Origin: Neolewinella marina
GTDB lineage: Bacteria; Bacteroidota; Bacteroidia; Chitinophagales; Saprospiraceae
DNA: 64,000 nucleotides
Direction of reading: 5' to 3'
Assembly: GCF_002631205.1 (NCBI RefSeq)
Contig: NZ_PDLO01000005.1
Location: 1 to 64,000 of the forward strand
Position 1 is the first letter of the stretch; each line of letters starts with the position of its first letter. Both the position numbers and the translations under genes were made by a program. The notes under the pieces were generated by a model. The model saw only the letters and a program-made list of their open reading frames with translations. It was not told the origin of the DNA and searched no databases. This document shows, piece by piece, positions 44,217 through 53,032 of the stretch.

Positions 44217-47015
44217 TTACCGGTTGTTCCAGTCGTAGGTTGCCGTAAGGTATGCCAGGCGGCCGATATTGGGGCCTCCGTATACTTGGTAGACTTCCCG
44301 ATTGAGCAAGTTACTAGCCCCGAATTTAATGTTGGTGTTAATCTTCGGGATATCGAAATTGATCTGGGCATCGAGCAGGCCGTACGATTCGATCAGGCCG
44401 GTAAACTGGGGCGATCCCTCGAAGAGGTAGCCCTCGATCCATTTGTAGGCGACACTGAAGCCTAAGCCGGGAACCGGATTACCGAACAGGTTCAGCGGCA
44501 CGTCCCGGCCGCTCACGCCCACGTTGTACTTGTGCTCCGGCGTATTGAAGGCCGGAATGATGGGGTCCTCCGTGGCGGTATTGAGCTTGTTCCAGCTGTA
44601 GTTGCCATTCAGGGTGTAGAATCGGGCGAAATAGTAGTTCCCGCCGATGCTGAACCCCTGGGTGGTTACGCGGTCACGGGCGTTGGCCGATACCCGGTAG
44701 GGCTGGGCCCCGGTGATGAGGGCGCCATTCGTTTGCACGTCCACGCCAATGTTGTACCCGATGAAGTCCTCGTAAAAGCTGTAGTAATAGGTAGCGTCGA
44801 GGTAGACTTTTTCCAAGACGGTCGTCCGGTAACCGGCCTCGAAGGTGCGCACCTTTTCGGGGCGAATGGGGTCGATGTCGAAGTATTCGAGCTGGCTTTG
44901 GTCGCCGGTATTCGAAAAGTTGATCAGGCTGGGTACCGTGACCAGATCGGTGATGCCGTCGATGTTGCCGAGCAGGATCGCCCGGCCTACGTTGTAGAAC
45001 AGGTACTGGTCGTTAAGCGTGGGATTTCGGATAGCGGAGCTGAAGCTCAGGCGTGCGGTGGAAGTGGGGGTAGGGGTGTAAACCAGGCTGGCGGCGGGAC
45101 TGAAGAGCAGGTCGAAGTTTTGATTTTTATCGGCCCGCAGGCTGGCGCTCACTTTGTACCGGTTGTTCAGGTGCAGGGTACCGCCGCCGTAAGCACCGAC
45201 TTCCCAGGTATCGATGTTGCGGCCAAAGGTGTCAAGCAGGATGGTTCCCTTGCTGTTCGGGGTATAGAGCCGGCCGTTGGCCCCGACGGTGAGTTCCAGC
45301 CGGCTGTCGGCGTTGGGCTGCCAAACGTCGGCGAAAGTTTTTTCTCCATGCAGGTGAAACAGGGCCGACTTGTCAAAGAACCGGGTGCCTCCCTCACTCG
45401 CCAGGGTGGTCGTGATGCTGTCGAAGGCCCGCTGGAAGCGCTCGGTGCCGACCTCGTAGCGGTCGTAGGTGTCGAAGCCCCGGGCCTGCTCGGCGACGGT
45501 TCGCGTTTCCGCGTGGTATTCCTGCAGCAGGTCGCGGATGTCTTCCCGGGCGAAGTACTCGGCCCGCCGGGCATCCTGCTCGGTCAGGGAACAATCCACG
45601 GGGAAGCACTGGGGAAAGTCGTCCCTCTCCCGGAAGCGCTTGACGATGGTACCCTGCCAGTAGGCGGCGTAGCTGGAGGCCCATTCCGAATCGGATTTAC
45701 TAGCCTCCTGCAGCCGCAGGGCGGTGAAGTAGGGGTCATAGCTGTTGCCGGCGTCTTCGTGGGTAGCGTAGGCGCGGAGGAAGAAGTCGTCGCGGTTGCG
45801 CAGTTCGATGCGGTGCTGGAAAAACTTGATGTCGCGCAGGCTGAATCGGTTATCGCCCTGGTAGACCGTGGTGCCGGTGCTGAAGTTGCTGGCGAGCAGC
45901 AGCTCCGTGCTCTCGAGGCCGCGGGAGGGGTTCAGGCGGAAGTGGAAGGCGGCGCCGGCCTTCAGGTTTTCGGAATCGTAGTCAACGAGGTCCTCTTCCC
46001 GGTAGCCCGCCCGGCGGATGATGCCGAGGCCGGGGAGGTTACGTGCCCGGGAATAATTGAAGATGGAGTTGGCCTCGTCGCCGTAGCGGTTGACGGCGTC
46101 GTAGCCACCAGGGTTATCGGCGGGAAGATCGGTGTTGTAGACCGGATCGTAGTTGTCGGCCACCCAGTCGTCAGCGCGAAAGGCTTCCAGGTTGATCTTG
46201 TAGGCGAACCACTCCTCCCCCTCGGCATTGGCGAGGGCGTGGGCGTAGCGGAAGCCGCCCTTGATCAGGTTGCGTTCGGCCACCTTGAGCTGGGCGGAGA
46301 GCCCCTGCTGCAGGAAGGGGTCTTTCGTCTCCATGGCGATGACGCCGTTGAAGGCGTTCGGTCCGTAAAAGGCCGAAGAGGCACCCACCACGAGGTTCAC
46401 GCGGTTGACGTCGAGCTCCGAGGCCCCCAGGAAGTTGCCGAGGGAGAAGTTGAGTCCCGGGCTCTGGTTGTCCACCCCGTCGATGATCTGCAGGGACCGC
46501 ACCGGGTTGGTGGAGTTGAAGCCGCGGGTATTGATGATCTTGAAGCCGAGGCTGGCGGCGGTCAGGTCCACGTCCTTGAGGCTGCCGAGGCCGTCGTAGA
46601 AGTCGGCGGCCGGCGTCTCCTTGATTCCGATAGCGTCAAGGGTTTCCACGGTCAGGGCGGCCTGCTGCTGCTTTTCGCTGATCCTGCGGCCGCGCACTTC
46701 CACCACGTCGGTGGTTATCGCATTATCGCCAAGGCGAATGGTAAGGTCCTGTTCCGTGCTGCTTACTTCTATTTCGGTAGGGGCATAGCCGGTGTAGGAA
46801 AACTGCAGGATAATGGGCAGGCCGCTGACGGTGAGCTGCCAGCTGCCGTCGATGTCGGATACCGTGCCGTTGGCCGTACCCTTTACCAGTACGGTGGCAC
46901 CGATGAGGGGATCTCCGTTGGAGGCATCGATAATGAGACCGTTCAGGGTGACCTGGGCAGTAAGGAAGTTGCTGATTGCCAGGCAGCAAACGGCAATTAG
47001 GGTCGTTAACCTCAT
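44217..47015 (-). CDS. TonB-dependent outer membrane receptor
   Basis: The 932-residue protein has a signal peptide, a carboxypeptidase-regulatory-like domain (VTLNGLIIDASNGDPLIGATV), a plug with INTRGFNSTNPVRSLQIIDGVDNQSPG and a large barrel (TARLSFSSAIRNPTLNDQYLFYN). It is a standalone receptor, not a SusC type, since no SusD partner follows. The plug region and the VTGKP-like start are typical of receptors for siderophores, cobalamin or other larger ligands, but the ligand cannot be read. It leads an operon with the secreted hydrolase, which may release the ligand. Confidence 0.93.
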   Translation of the reverse strand: MRLTTLIAVCCLAISNFLTAQVTLNGLIIDASNGDPLIGATVLVKGTANGTVSDIDGSWQLTVSGLPIILQFSYTGYAPTEIEVSSTEQDLTIRLGDNAITTDVVEVRGRRISEKQQQAALTVETLDAIGIKETPAADFYDGLGSLKDVDLTAASLGFKIINTRGFNSTNPVRSLQIIDGVDNQSPGLNFSLGNFLGASELDVNRVNLVVGASSAFYGPNAFNGVIAMETKDPFLQQGLSAQLKVAERNLIKGGFRYAHALANAEGEEWFAYKINLEAFRADDWVADNYDPVYNTDLPADNPGGYDAVNRYGDEANSIFNYSRARNLPGLGIIRRAGYREEDLVDYDSENLKAGAAFHFRLNPSRGLESTELLLASNFSTGTTVYQGDNRFSLRDIKFFQHRIELRNRDDFFLRAYATHEDAGNSYDPYFTALRLQEASKSDSEWASSYAAYWQGTIVKRFRERDDFPQCFPVDCSLTEQDARRAEYFAREDIRDLLQEYHAETRTVAEQARGFDTYDRYEVGTERFQRAFDSITTTLASEGGTRFFDKSALFHLHGEKTFADVWQPNADSRLELTVGANGRLYTPNSKGTILLDTFGRNIDTWEVGAYGGGTLHLNNRYKVSASLRADKNQNFDLLFSPAASLVYTPTPTSTARLSFSSAIRNPTLNDQYLFYNVGRAILLGNIDGITDLVTVPSLINFSNTGDQSQLEYFDIDPIRPEKVRTFEAGYRTTVLEKVYLDATYYYSFYEDFIGYNIGVDVQTNGALITGAQPYRVSANARDRVTTQGFSIGGNYYFARFYTLNGNYSWNKLNTATEDPIIPAFNTPEHKYNVGVSGRDVPLNLFGNPVPGLGFSVAYKWIEGYLFEGSPQFTGLIESYGLLDAQINFDIPKINTNIKFGASNLLNREVYQVYGGPNIGRLAYLTATYDWNNR

Positions 47016-47174
47016 CTTGGATACTTGGCTTGGGGGGGCAAATGATCGGACTAAAAGCTAAAAAGTGAACCTGGGTTCAGCATGCAATTTACGGAAATTC
47101 CACCACCGCGGGCCGTTTTCCCGTTTTCGCGGCGGCGCGCGGGTGCCAATGTCCCCGGGCAAAACTAAATCCCT

Positions 47175-47182
47175 TACCTTTG
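47175..47182 (+). promoter_or_regulatory. TACCTTTG -7 element at uppS
   Basis: TACCTTTG matches TAnnTTTG 13 bp ahead of the uppS ATG, so the leader would be very short. The rest of 47016-47195 shows no gene. Confidence 0.55.
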
Positions 47183-47195
47183 CGCGTCCTTAATT

Positions 47196-47954
47196 ATGCA
47201 GGAGCTCAAGCAACAAATTGACAAGGCCCGTCTGCCCCACCACGTGGGGGTCATTATGGACGGCAACGGCCGCTGGGCCAAGGGGAAGGGTAAGCCCCGC
47301 GTGTTCGGTCACCACAGCGCCGTGGAGGCCGTGCGGGCCACCGTGGAAGGCTGCGCCGAACTGGGCGTCCGCTACCTCACCCTCTACGCCTTCAGCACCG
47401 AGAACTGGGACCGCCCCGAAATGGAGGTTGGTGCCCTGATGAAACTGCTGGTGGACACCATCGGCAGCGAGATGCAGATGATGCTCGACAACGGCATCCG
47501 CCTGGCCACCATCGGTGATACCGCAGGCCTGCCCGAGGCCACCCGCGACGCCCTGGCCTTCGGCATCGAACAGACCAGTCACGGGGAGGGCATGACCCTC
47601 ATCCTGGCGCTGAACTACAGCGGCAAGTGGGACCTGGCGCGCGCCGCCCGCCAGCTGGCCCTGGAAGTGGAAGCCGGCCGCATGGAGGCCGCCGCGGTCG
47701 ACGAAGCCGCCCTCAGCGCCCGCCTGAGCACCCACGCCTACCCCGACCCGGAACTCATCATCCGGACCAGCGGCGAGCACCGGCTGAGCAACTTTTTCCT
47801 CTGGCAGGCGGCCTACGCGGAATTCTACTTCAGCCCCGTATTTTGGCCCGAATTCCGCAAGCCCGACCTCTACGCCGCCATTGTCGACTTCCAGCAAAGG
47901 GAACGACGTTTCGGCAAAACCAGCGAACAATTGAAGCAGGCGACCAACCCCTGA
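47196..47954 (+). CDS. uppS: Undecaprenyl diphosphate synthase (isoprenyl transferase)
   Basis: The 252-residue cytoplasmic enzyme makes the C55 lipid carrier for peptidoglycan and LPS sugars. Catalytic Asp22 lies in VIMDGNGRWAKGKGKPR; later motifs are LTLYAFSTENWDRP and LIIRTSGEHRLSNFFLWQ followed by YAEFYFSPVFWPEF. Length and motif order are standard cis-prenyltransferase. It is 58 bp upstream of bamA on the same strand, a common arrangement in this phylum. Confidence 0.97.
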   Translation: MQELKQQIDKARLPHHVGVIMDGNGRWAKGKGKPRVFGHHSAVEAVRATVEGCAELGVRYLTLYAFSTENWDRPEMEVGALMKLLVDTIGSEMQMMLDNGIRLATIGDTAGLPEATRDALAFGIEQTSHGEGMTLILALNYSGKWDLARAARQLALEVEAGRMEAAAVDEAALSARLSTHAYPDPELIIRTSGEHRLSNFFLWQAAYAEFYFSPVFWPEFRKPDLYAAIVDFQQRERRFGKTSEQLKQATNP

Positions 47955-48012
47955 ACGTTAGTTTCTATCCTTACCCCGACGGCCGGCTCCCCCGCCGGCA
48001 AACCGTACTAGC

Positions 48013-50553
48013 ATGAGATTTAGCCTTTTCCTTCTTTGCCTTGCCTGCTTTGGCTGTTGGTCCACCCTCGCCGCCCAGGCCGACAGCCTCGGCCAGCCCG
48101 TCTTCAACTACAGCGAGCCCCAGGAGTACGAAATCGGCGGCATCAAGATCGAAGGCGCCTTCTTCGCCGAAGAGAACGCCATCATCGGCGTGACCGGCCT
48201 CAGCGTCGGCCAGGAAATCCGCATTCCCGGGCCCGACATCCCCCGCGCCATCCGCAACCTCTGGCGGTTGCGCCTCTTCACCAACGTCTCCATCGAGGAG
48301 GAAAAGACCATCGGCGACGTCATCTTCCTCACCATCCGCGTGGAAGAGCGGCCCCGCTTCCTGCGCCACAGCTTCACCGGCGCCAAGCAGAGCAGCCACG
48401 AAGACCTCAACGAGGAAGTCAATAAATACATCGTCCGCGGCGGCATCGTCACCGAAGACGCCAAGGTGAACGCCGCCGAGGCCATCCGCGGCTACTACGT
48501 GGAAAAAGGCTACCTCGACGCCGCCGTTTCCGTAGAGGAGATCCCCGACACCACCCGGCCGAACTCCGTCCGCCTCCTCTTCGACATCAACCGCAACGAA
48601 CGCGTCAAGATCGCCGACATCAACTTCATCGGCAACGAAGCCGTCAAGGACAAGAAGCTGCGCAAGCAGATGAAGGAGACCAGCGAGAAGAGCCGCCTCT
48701 TCAAGAGCTCCAAGTTCCGGCCCACCGAATACGAAACCGACAAGGAAGCCGTCATCACCTACTACAACAATATGGGCTACCGCGACGCCCGTATCGTGGA
48801 CGACAGCTTGTACCGCAACGAGGACGGCGACCTGGTCATCGACATCAACCTCAACGAAGGCAACCAGTACTACTTCCGCAACATCACCTGGAAGGGCAAC
48901 TCCATCTACGACGACGCCACCCTCGACCGGGTGCTCGGGATCACCCGCGGTGACGTCTACAACGAGGAGGAACTCCAGACCCGCCTGAGCTTCAGCCAGG
49001 ACAACGCCGACGTCTCCTCCCTTTACATGGACAACGGCTACCTCTTCTTCAACGTCGACCCCATCGAGGTGGCCATCGAGGGCGATTCCATCGACCTGGA
49101 GATGCGCATCTTCGAAGGCCCCCAGGCCACCATCGACAAGGTGGTCATCAACGGCAACGACCGCACCCACGAGCACGTCATCCGCCGGGAACTCTTCACC
49201 CGCCCCGGACAGAAGTTCAGCCGCTCCGACATCATCCGCTCCCAACGGCAGATCATCGGTCTGGGCTACTTCAACCAGGAGACCCTGGGCATTGAAACCC
49301 CCGTCAACCCCGACCGCGGCACCGTAGACATCATTTACACCGTGGAGGAGAAACCCAGCGACCAGCTCGAACTGAGCGCCGGCTGGGGCGGCCGCCGCGG
49401 GGTCATCGGCACCCTGGGCGTCACCTTCAACAACTTCAGCCTCCGCAACGTCTTCAACCGCGAAGCCTGGCACCCCCTGCCCCAGGGCGACGGACAGCGG
49501 CTCTCGCTGCGGGCCCAGACCAACGGCCGCTTCTACCAGAGCTACAACGCCAGCCTGACCGAGCCCTGGCTCGGCGGCAAGCGGCCCACCTCGCTGTCGG
49601 TCTCCGCCTTCTACAACAAGTACGACTTCGGCACCAGCACCGTGCCGCGCAAGCTGATCATCCAGCAGGCCGCCGTCAGCCTCGGCACCCGCCTGCGCTG
49701 GCCCGACGATAACTTCGTGTTCCGCACCGGCCTGAACCTGCAGACCCTCACCCTGGACAACTGGGGCGAGCTCTTCACCACCGACCAGAACGAGCAGGTC
49801 ACCACCGGCAACTACAACAACTTCAGCCTGCAGTTCTCGCTGTCGCGCAACACCGCCACCGACCCCATCTACCCCAAGCAGGGCTCGAACATCGAACTCT
49901 CCGTCCAGGCGACCCCGCCCTACCGCAACTTGGGCATCCGCGACAACCCCAACCTCCTGGAGGATGTCGAAGAGCGCTTCCGCTACGTGGAGTACCACAA
50001 GTGGCGCCTCAATACCGAATGGTACACCCCCATCACCCAGAAGCTGATCCTCAAGACCCAGGCCAAGATCGGCTACCTCGGCAGCTACGACGACGCGGTG
50101 GGCGTGAGCCCCTTCGAACGCTTCCAGCTCGGGGGCGACGGGGTGAACAACCAGCAGTTCGCCTTCGCCGGCGTCGACATCATCAGCCTGCGGGGCTACG
50201 AGATCGAGGACCTGCCCAACAACTTCATCACCACGGAAACCGGCGGCACCCGCAAGATCGCCACCCCGATCTTCAGCAAGTACACGGTGGAGCTCCGCTA
50301 CCCCCTCTCGCTCAACCCCTCGAGCACGATCTTTGTCCTCGCCTTCGCCCAGGGGGGTAATGCCTGGCGCACCGCCCGCGACTTCAACCCCTTCGACCTG
50401 AAGCGCAGCGTCGGCCTCGGCGCCCGCGTCTTCCTGCCCATGTTCGGCACCCTCGGTTTCGACTGGGGCTACGGATTCGACAAGAACAAGGACCTCACCG
50501 AAAAGGGCAACCTGAGCACCTTCAACATCATCCTCGGCTTCGAACCGGAATAA
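48013..50553 (+). CDS. bamA: Outer membrane assembly factor BamA
   Basis: The 846-residue Omp85 protein has a signal peptide, then about five POTRA domains (residues about 30-430, with repeated patterns such as VEGDSIDLEMRIFEGPQATIDKVVINGN) and a C-terminal barrel (about 440-846). The barrel shows GGVNNQQFAFAGVDIISLRGYE-like extracellular loop 6 (LGGDGVNNQ, LRGYE) and ends in a strand with terminal Glu. It inserts beta-barrel proteins into the outer membrane. Skp/OmpH genes, which often follow bamA in Bacteroidota, are not seen here; a terminator and hppD follow. Confidence 0.95.
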   Translation: MRFSLFLLCLACFGCWSTLAAQADSLGQPVFNYSEPQEYEIGGIKIEGAFFAEENAIIGVTGLSVGQEIRIPGPDIPRAIRNLWRLRLFTNVSIEEEKTIGDVIFLTIRVEERPRFLRHSFTGAKQSSHEDLNEEVNKYIVRGGIVTEDAKVNAAEAIRGYYVEKGYLDAAVSVEEIPDTTRPNSVRLLFDINRNERVKIADINFIGNEAVKDKKLRKQMKETSEKSRLFKSSKFRPTEYETDKEAVITYYNNMGYRDARIVDDSLYRNEDGDLVIDINLNEGNQYYFRNITWKGNSIYDDATLDRVLGITRGDVYNEEELQTRLSFSQDNADVSSLYMDNGYLFFNVDPIEVAIEGDSIDLEMRIFEGPQATIDKVVINGNDRTHEHVIRRELFTRPGQKFSRSDIIRSQRQIIGLGYFNQETLGIETPVNPDRGTVDIIYTVEEKPSDQLELSAGWGGRRGVIGTLGVTFNNFSLRNVFNREAWHPLPQGDGQRLSLRAQTNGRFYQSYNASLTEPWLGGKRPTSLSVSAFYNKYDFGTSTVPRKLIIQQAAVSLGTRLRWPDDNFVFRTGLNLQTLTLDNWGELFTTDQNEQVTTGNYNNFSLQFSLSRNTATDPIYPKQGSNIELSVQATPPYRNLGIRDNPNLLEDVEERFRYVEYHKWRLNTEWYTPITQKLILKTQAKIGYLGSYDDAVGVSPFERFQLGGDGVNNQQFAFAGVDIISLRGYEIEDLPNNFITTETGGTRKIATPIFSKYTVELRYPLSLNPSSTIFVLAFAQGGNAWRTARDFNPFDLKRSVGLGARVFLPMFGTLGFDWGYGFDKNKDLTEKGNLSTFNIILGFEPE

Positions 50554-50578
50554 CCACCGGCCAGCCGTCCCCGACCCG

Positions 50579-50614
50579 CAGTGGGCCAGCATCCTTCCCG
50601 GAGCTGGCCCACTG
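50579..50614 (+). terminator. Hairpin downstream of bamA
   Basis: CAGTGGGCCAGC (50579-50590) pairs perfectly with GCTGGCCCACTG (50603-50614) around a 12-nt loop, 26 bp past the bamA stop; only a short T run follows. Confidence 0.7.
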
Positions 50615-50692
50615 TGCGTTTGAGCACCTACCACCCACAACATATACCGTTGGCAATGCCTAATTTAGGTGGATAAACCGCCGGCCAATCCT

Positions 50693-50700
50693 TATATTTG
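50693..50700 (+). promoter_or_regulatory. TATATTTG -7 element of the hppD promoter
   Basis: TATATTTG matches TAnnTTTG and lies 39 bp before the hppD ATG, giving an ordinary short leader. A clear -33 TTG at the standard distance was not found. Confidence 0.5.
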
Positions 50701-50739
50701 TGTCTGCAATAGTTGTCACAGCAACCAAAATAGACGATC

Positions 50740-51867
50740 ATGACTCAATCCGCCCCAACCGTTACCCCCGAAACCTCCACCGATGCCTTTCCCATGAACG
50801 GCACGGACTACTTCGAGATGCTGGTCGGCAACGCCCGGCAGTCGGCCCACTTCTACCAAACCGCCATGGGTTTTCAGCCGCTGGCCTACGCCGGCCTGTC
50901 TACTGGACTGAAGGACCGTGAGTCCTACGTACTGGTTCAGGACAAGATCCGCCTGGTGCTCACCACCCCCCTGAAGCCCAACACCGACATCGGCCAGCTG
51001 ATCGACCGCCACGGCGACACCGTCCGCACCGTTGCCCTCTGGGTGGACGATGCCCGCGCGGCCTACGATACCGCCATCGGACGCGGCGCCGAATCCCACT
51101 TTGAACCCCGGGAAGAGAAGGACGAGCAGGGCCACGTGATCCGCTCGGCCGTGAAGAGCTACGGCCACGTCGTCCACGTATTCGTCGAGCGCTCGGCCTA
51201 CGACGGGGTATTCCTACCCGGCTTCGTGGCCTGGGAGCCCGACTACCGCCCCGAACCCGTCGGCCTCAAGTTCGTGGACCACATGGTGGCCAACGTGGAC
51301 GAGGGACAGATGAACAAGTGGGTACAGTGGTACGCCGACGTCCTCGGCTTCAAGCAGCTGATCAGCTTCGACGACAAGGACATCAGCACCAAGTACACCG
51401 CCCTGATGAGCAAGGTGATGTCGAACGGCAACGGACGTATCAAGTTCCCCATCAACGAGCCCGCCCCCGGACTCAAGAAGTCGCAAATCGAGGAGTACCT
51501 CGAATTCCACGGCGGCCCCGGCATCCAGCACATCGCCGTCGCCACCGACAACATCGTGGATACCGTCACCAAGCTGCGCGACCGCGGCGTGGAATTCCTG
51601 CGGGTACCGGCCACCTACTACGACGACCTGCTGGACCGCGTCGGCAAGATCGACGAATCCGTCGACCCCCTGCGCGAACTCGGCATCCTGGTCGACCGCG
51701 ACGACGAAGGCTACCTCCTGCAGATCTTCACCCGCCCCATCGGCAGCCGCCCCACGGTCTTCTACGAGATCATCCAGCGCAAAGGCGCCACCAGCTTCGG
51801 CAAGGGCAACTTCAAGGCCCTCTTTGAAGCTATTGAGCGGGAACAGGAATTGCGCGGTACGCTGTAG
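50740..51867 (+). CDS. hppD: 4-Hydroxyphenylpyruvate dioxygenase
   Basis: The 375-residue iron enzyme turns 4-hydroxyphenylpyruvate into homogentisate in tyrosine breakdown. It is a two-domain vicinal oxygen chelate fold. Predicted iron ligands are His181 in FVDHMVANVDEG, His264 in GPGIQHIAVATDN and Glu343 in FYEIIQRKG; the C-terminal GKGNFKALFEAIEREQELRG is diagnostic. No homogentisate dioxygenase is seen nearby. Downstream lies the octamer-repeat block rather than a partner gene. The start has its own promoter-like element. Confidence 0.97.
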   Translation: MTQSAPTVTPETSTDAFPMNGTDYFEMLVGNARQSAHFYQTAMGFQPLAYAGLSTGLKDRESYVLVQDKIRLVLTTPLKPNTDIGQLIDRHGDTVRTVALWVDDARAAYDTAIGRGAESHFEPREEKDEQGHVIRSAVKSYGHVVHVFVERSAYDGVFLPGFVAWEPDYRPEPVGLKFVDHMVANVDEGQMNKWVQWYADVLGFKQLISFDDKDISTKYTALMSKVMSNGNGRIKFPINEPAPGLKKSQIEEYLEFHGGPGIQHIAVATDNIVDTVTKLRDRGVEFLRVPATYYDDLLDRVGKIDESVDPLRELGILVDRDDEGYLLQIFTRPIGSRPTVFYEIIQRKGATSFGKGNFKALFEAIEREQELRGTL

Positions 51868-51869
51868 CG

Positions 51870-52281
51870 TCAAGGGGCTAAGGGGTAAAGGGGCTAAGGG
51901 GTAAAGGGTGTGGCAGTTGCCCCTTGCTTCGCTCGGGTAGGGGCGGCAAGGAGTTAAGGGGTCAAGGAGCTAAGGGGTAAAGGGGTGTGGCCGTCGCCCC
52001 TCGCTTCGCTCGGGTAGGGGCGGCAAGGAGTTGCATGCTCCTGACCCGGCCCGAGCGAAGCGAGGGATAAATGTTACGCCATTGACCCCTTGCCCCCTTA
52101 GCCCCTTTACCCCTTAGCCAGGCCCGAGCAAAGCGAGGGATTAATGTTACGCCCTTGACCCCTTGACCCCTTTACCCCTTGACCCCTTAGCCAGTCCCGA
52201 GCAAAGCGAGGGATAATTGCTACTATTGACCCCTTAACTCCCTGTCCCCTTGCCCCCCTGACACCCTTGACCCCTTGACCT
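51870..52281. repeat. G4N4 octamer arrays in inverted orientation with CGAAGCGAG hairpin elements
   Basis: The gap between hppD and recO is filled with arrays of period 8. On the left, GGGG recurs every 8 nt (starts 51874, 51882, 51890, 51898; then 51958-51985) with 4-nt spacers such as CTAA and TAAA. On the right the same units lie on the other strand as CCCCTTRA/CCCCTTAG (starts 52086, 52094, 52102, 52110; 52159-52186; 52230-52274). Two direct copies of about 62 bp (51894-51955, 51970-52032) and three copies beginning CCCGAGCRAAGCGAGGG (52050, 52124, 52196) separate the arrays. The 17-mer at 52050 is the exact complement of 51998-52014. No gene is seen; the last octamer ends next to the recO ATG. 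Confidence 0.9.
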
Positions 52282-53016
52282 ATGCTCCTCAAAACCCGCG
52301 GCATCATCTTCCGGTCCACCAAGTACGGGGAGTCGTCCCTGATCCTGGAGGTATACACCGAGGAGCGCGGCATAAGGAAATACATCGTGAGCGGGGTACG
52401 CAAGGCCCGGAGTTCCACTCCCGCCAGCAAATTGCAGCTGATGAACCTGGTGGAGCTGATCGCTTACGAGCGGCCCGGCAAGGAGCTGACTCGCCTGAAG
52501 GAGGTGCGCGCGGCCCACATCTACACCCGCATCCCCTTTGAGGTGGAGCGGGGCACCATCGGGCTCTTCATGCTGGAAGTGGCCCGCAACAGCATCCGGG
52601 AGTCGGAGGAGAACCCCATTCTCTTTGACTTTCTCTACGACGCCTTCGTCTTTCTGGACACCACGCCGGGCCCTACCGTCCACCTTCACCTTCACTTCCT
52701 GCTGGAGCTGACCGCCCACCTGGGCTTCCTGCCCTCGGGGGAATACTCCGCGGATACTCCCCTCTTCGACCTCAAGGAAGGGCAGTTCATTGGCGGCTTC
52801 CCTGGACACCCGGAGTACCTGGACGAAAAGCGGGCCGCCCTCATGTACCGCCTCCTCCACGCCGACCGGGCGGGGCTGGCCGACATCCGCACCACCCGCG
52901 AGGAGCGTTCCGGGCTGTTGACCGACCTGCTGCGCTACTACCGCCACCACATCGAGGGCATGCGGGAAATCAACTCCCTGGGTATCCTGCGCGACGTGAT
53001 GGCCACCCGCAAGTAA
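52282..53016 (+). CDS. recO: DNA repair protein RecO
   Basis: The 244-residue protein has the RecO N-terminal OB fold (KTRGIIFRSTKYGESSLILEVYTEERG) and the helical C-terminal part with LHFLLELTAHLGFLPSGEY. RecO loads RecA onto SSB-coated DNA in the RecFOR pathway. No zinc-finger cysteines are present. The ATG follows the octamer block by only a few bases, so its transcription must start within or before that block or read through from hppD. Confidence 0.94.
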   Translation: MLLKTRGIIFRSTKYGESSLILEVYTEERGIRKYIVSGVRKARSSTPASKLQLMNLVELIAYERPGKELTRLKEVRAAHIYTRIPFEVERGTIGLFMLEVARNSIRESEENPILFDFLYDAFVFLDTTPGPTVHLHLHFLLELTAHLGFLPSGEYSADTPLFDLKEGQFIGGFPGHPEYLDEKRAALMYRLLHADRAGLADIRTTREERSGLLTDLLRYYRHHIEGMREINSLGILRDVMATRK

Positions 53017-53019
53017 GTT

Positions 53020-53027
53020 TATCTTTG
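53020..53027 (+). promoter_or_regulatory. TATCTTTG -7 element at lnt, near-leaderless
   Basis: TATCTTTG matches TAnnTTTG and ends five bp before the lnt ATG, just after the recO stop. It implies an mRNA that starts at or near the start codon. Confidence 0.55.
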
Positions 53028-53032
53028 CCGCC

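Noticed and set aside
51870-52281. CRISPR array
   Set aside because: The repeat unit is 8 nt with no unique spacers of CRISPR length, the units switch strand, and no cas gene is near.
52107-52430. Minus-strand open frame of 107 codons across the octamer block
   Set aside because: It is a translation of the repeats plus the antisense of recO and shows no protein-like features.
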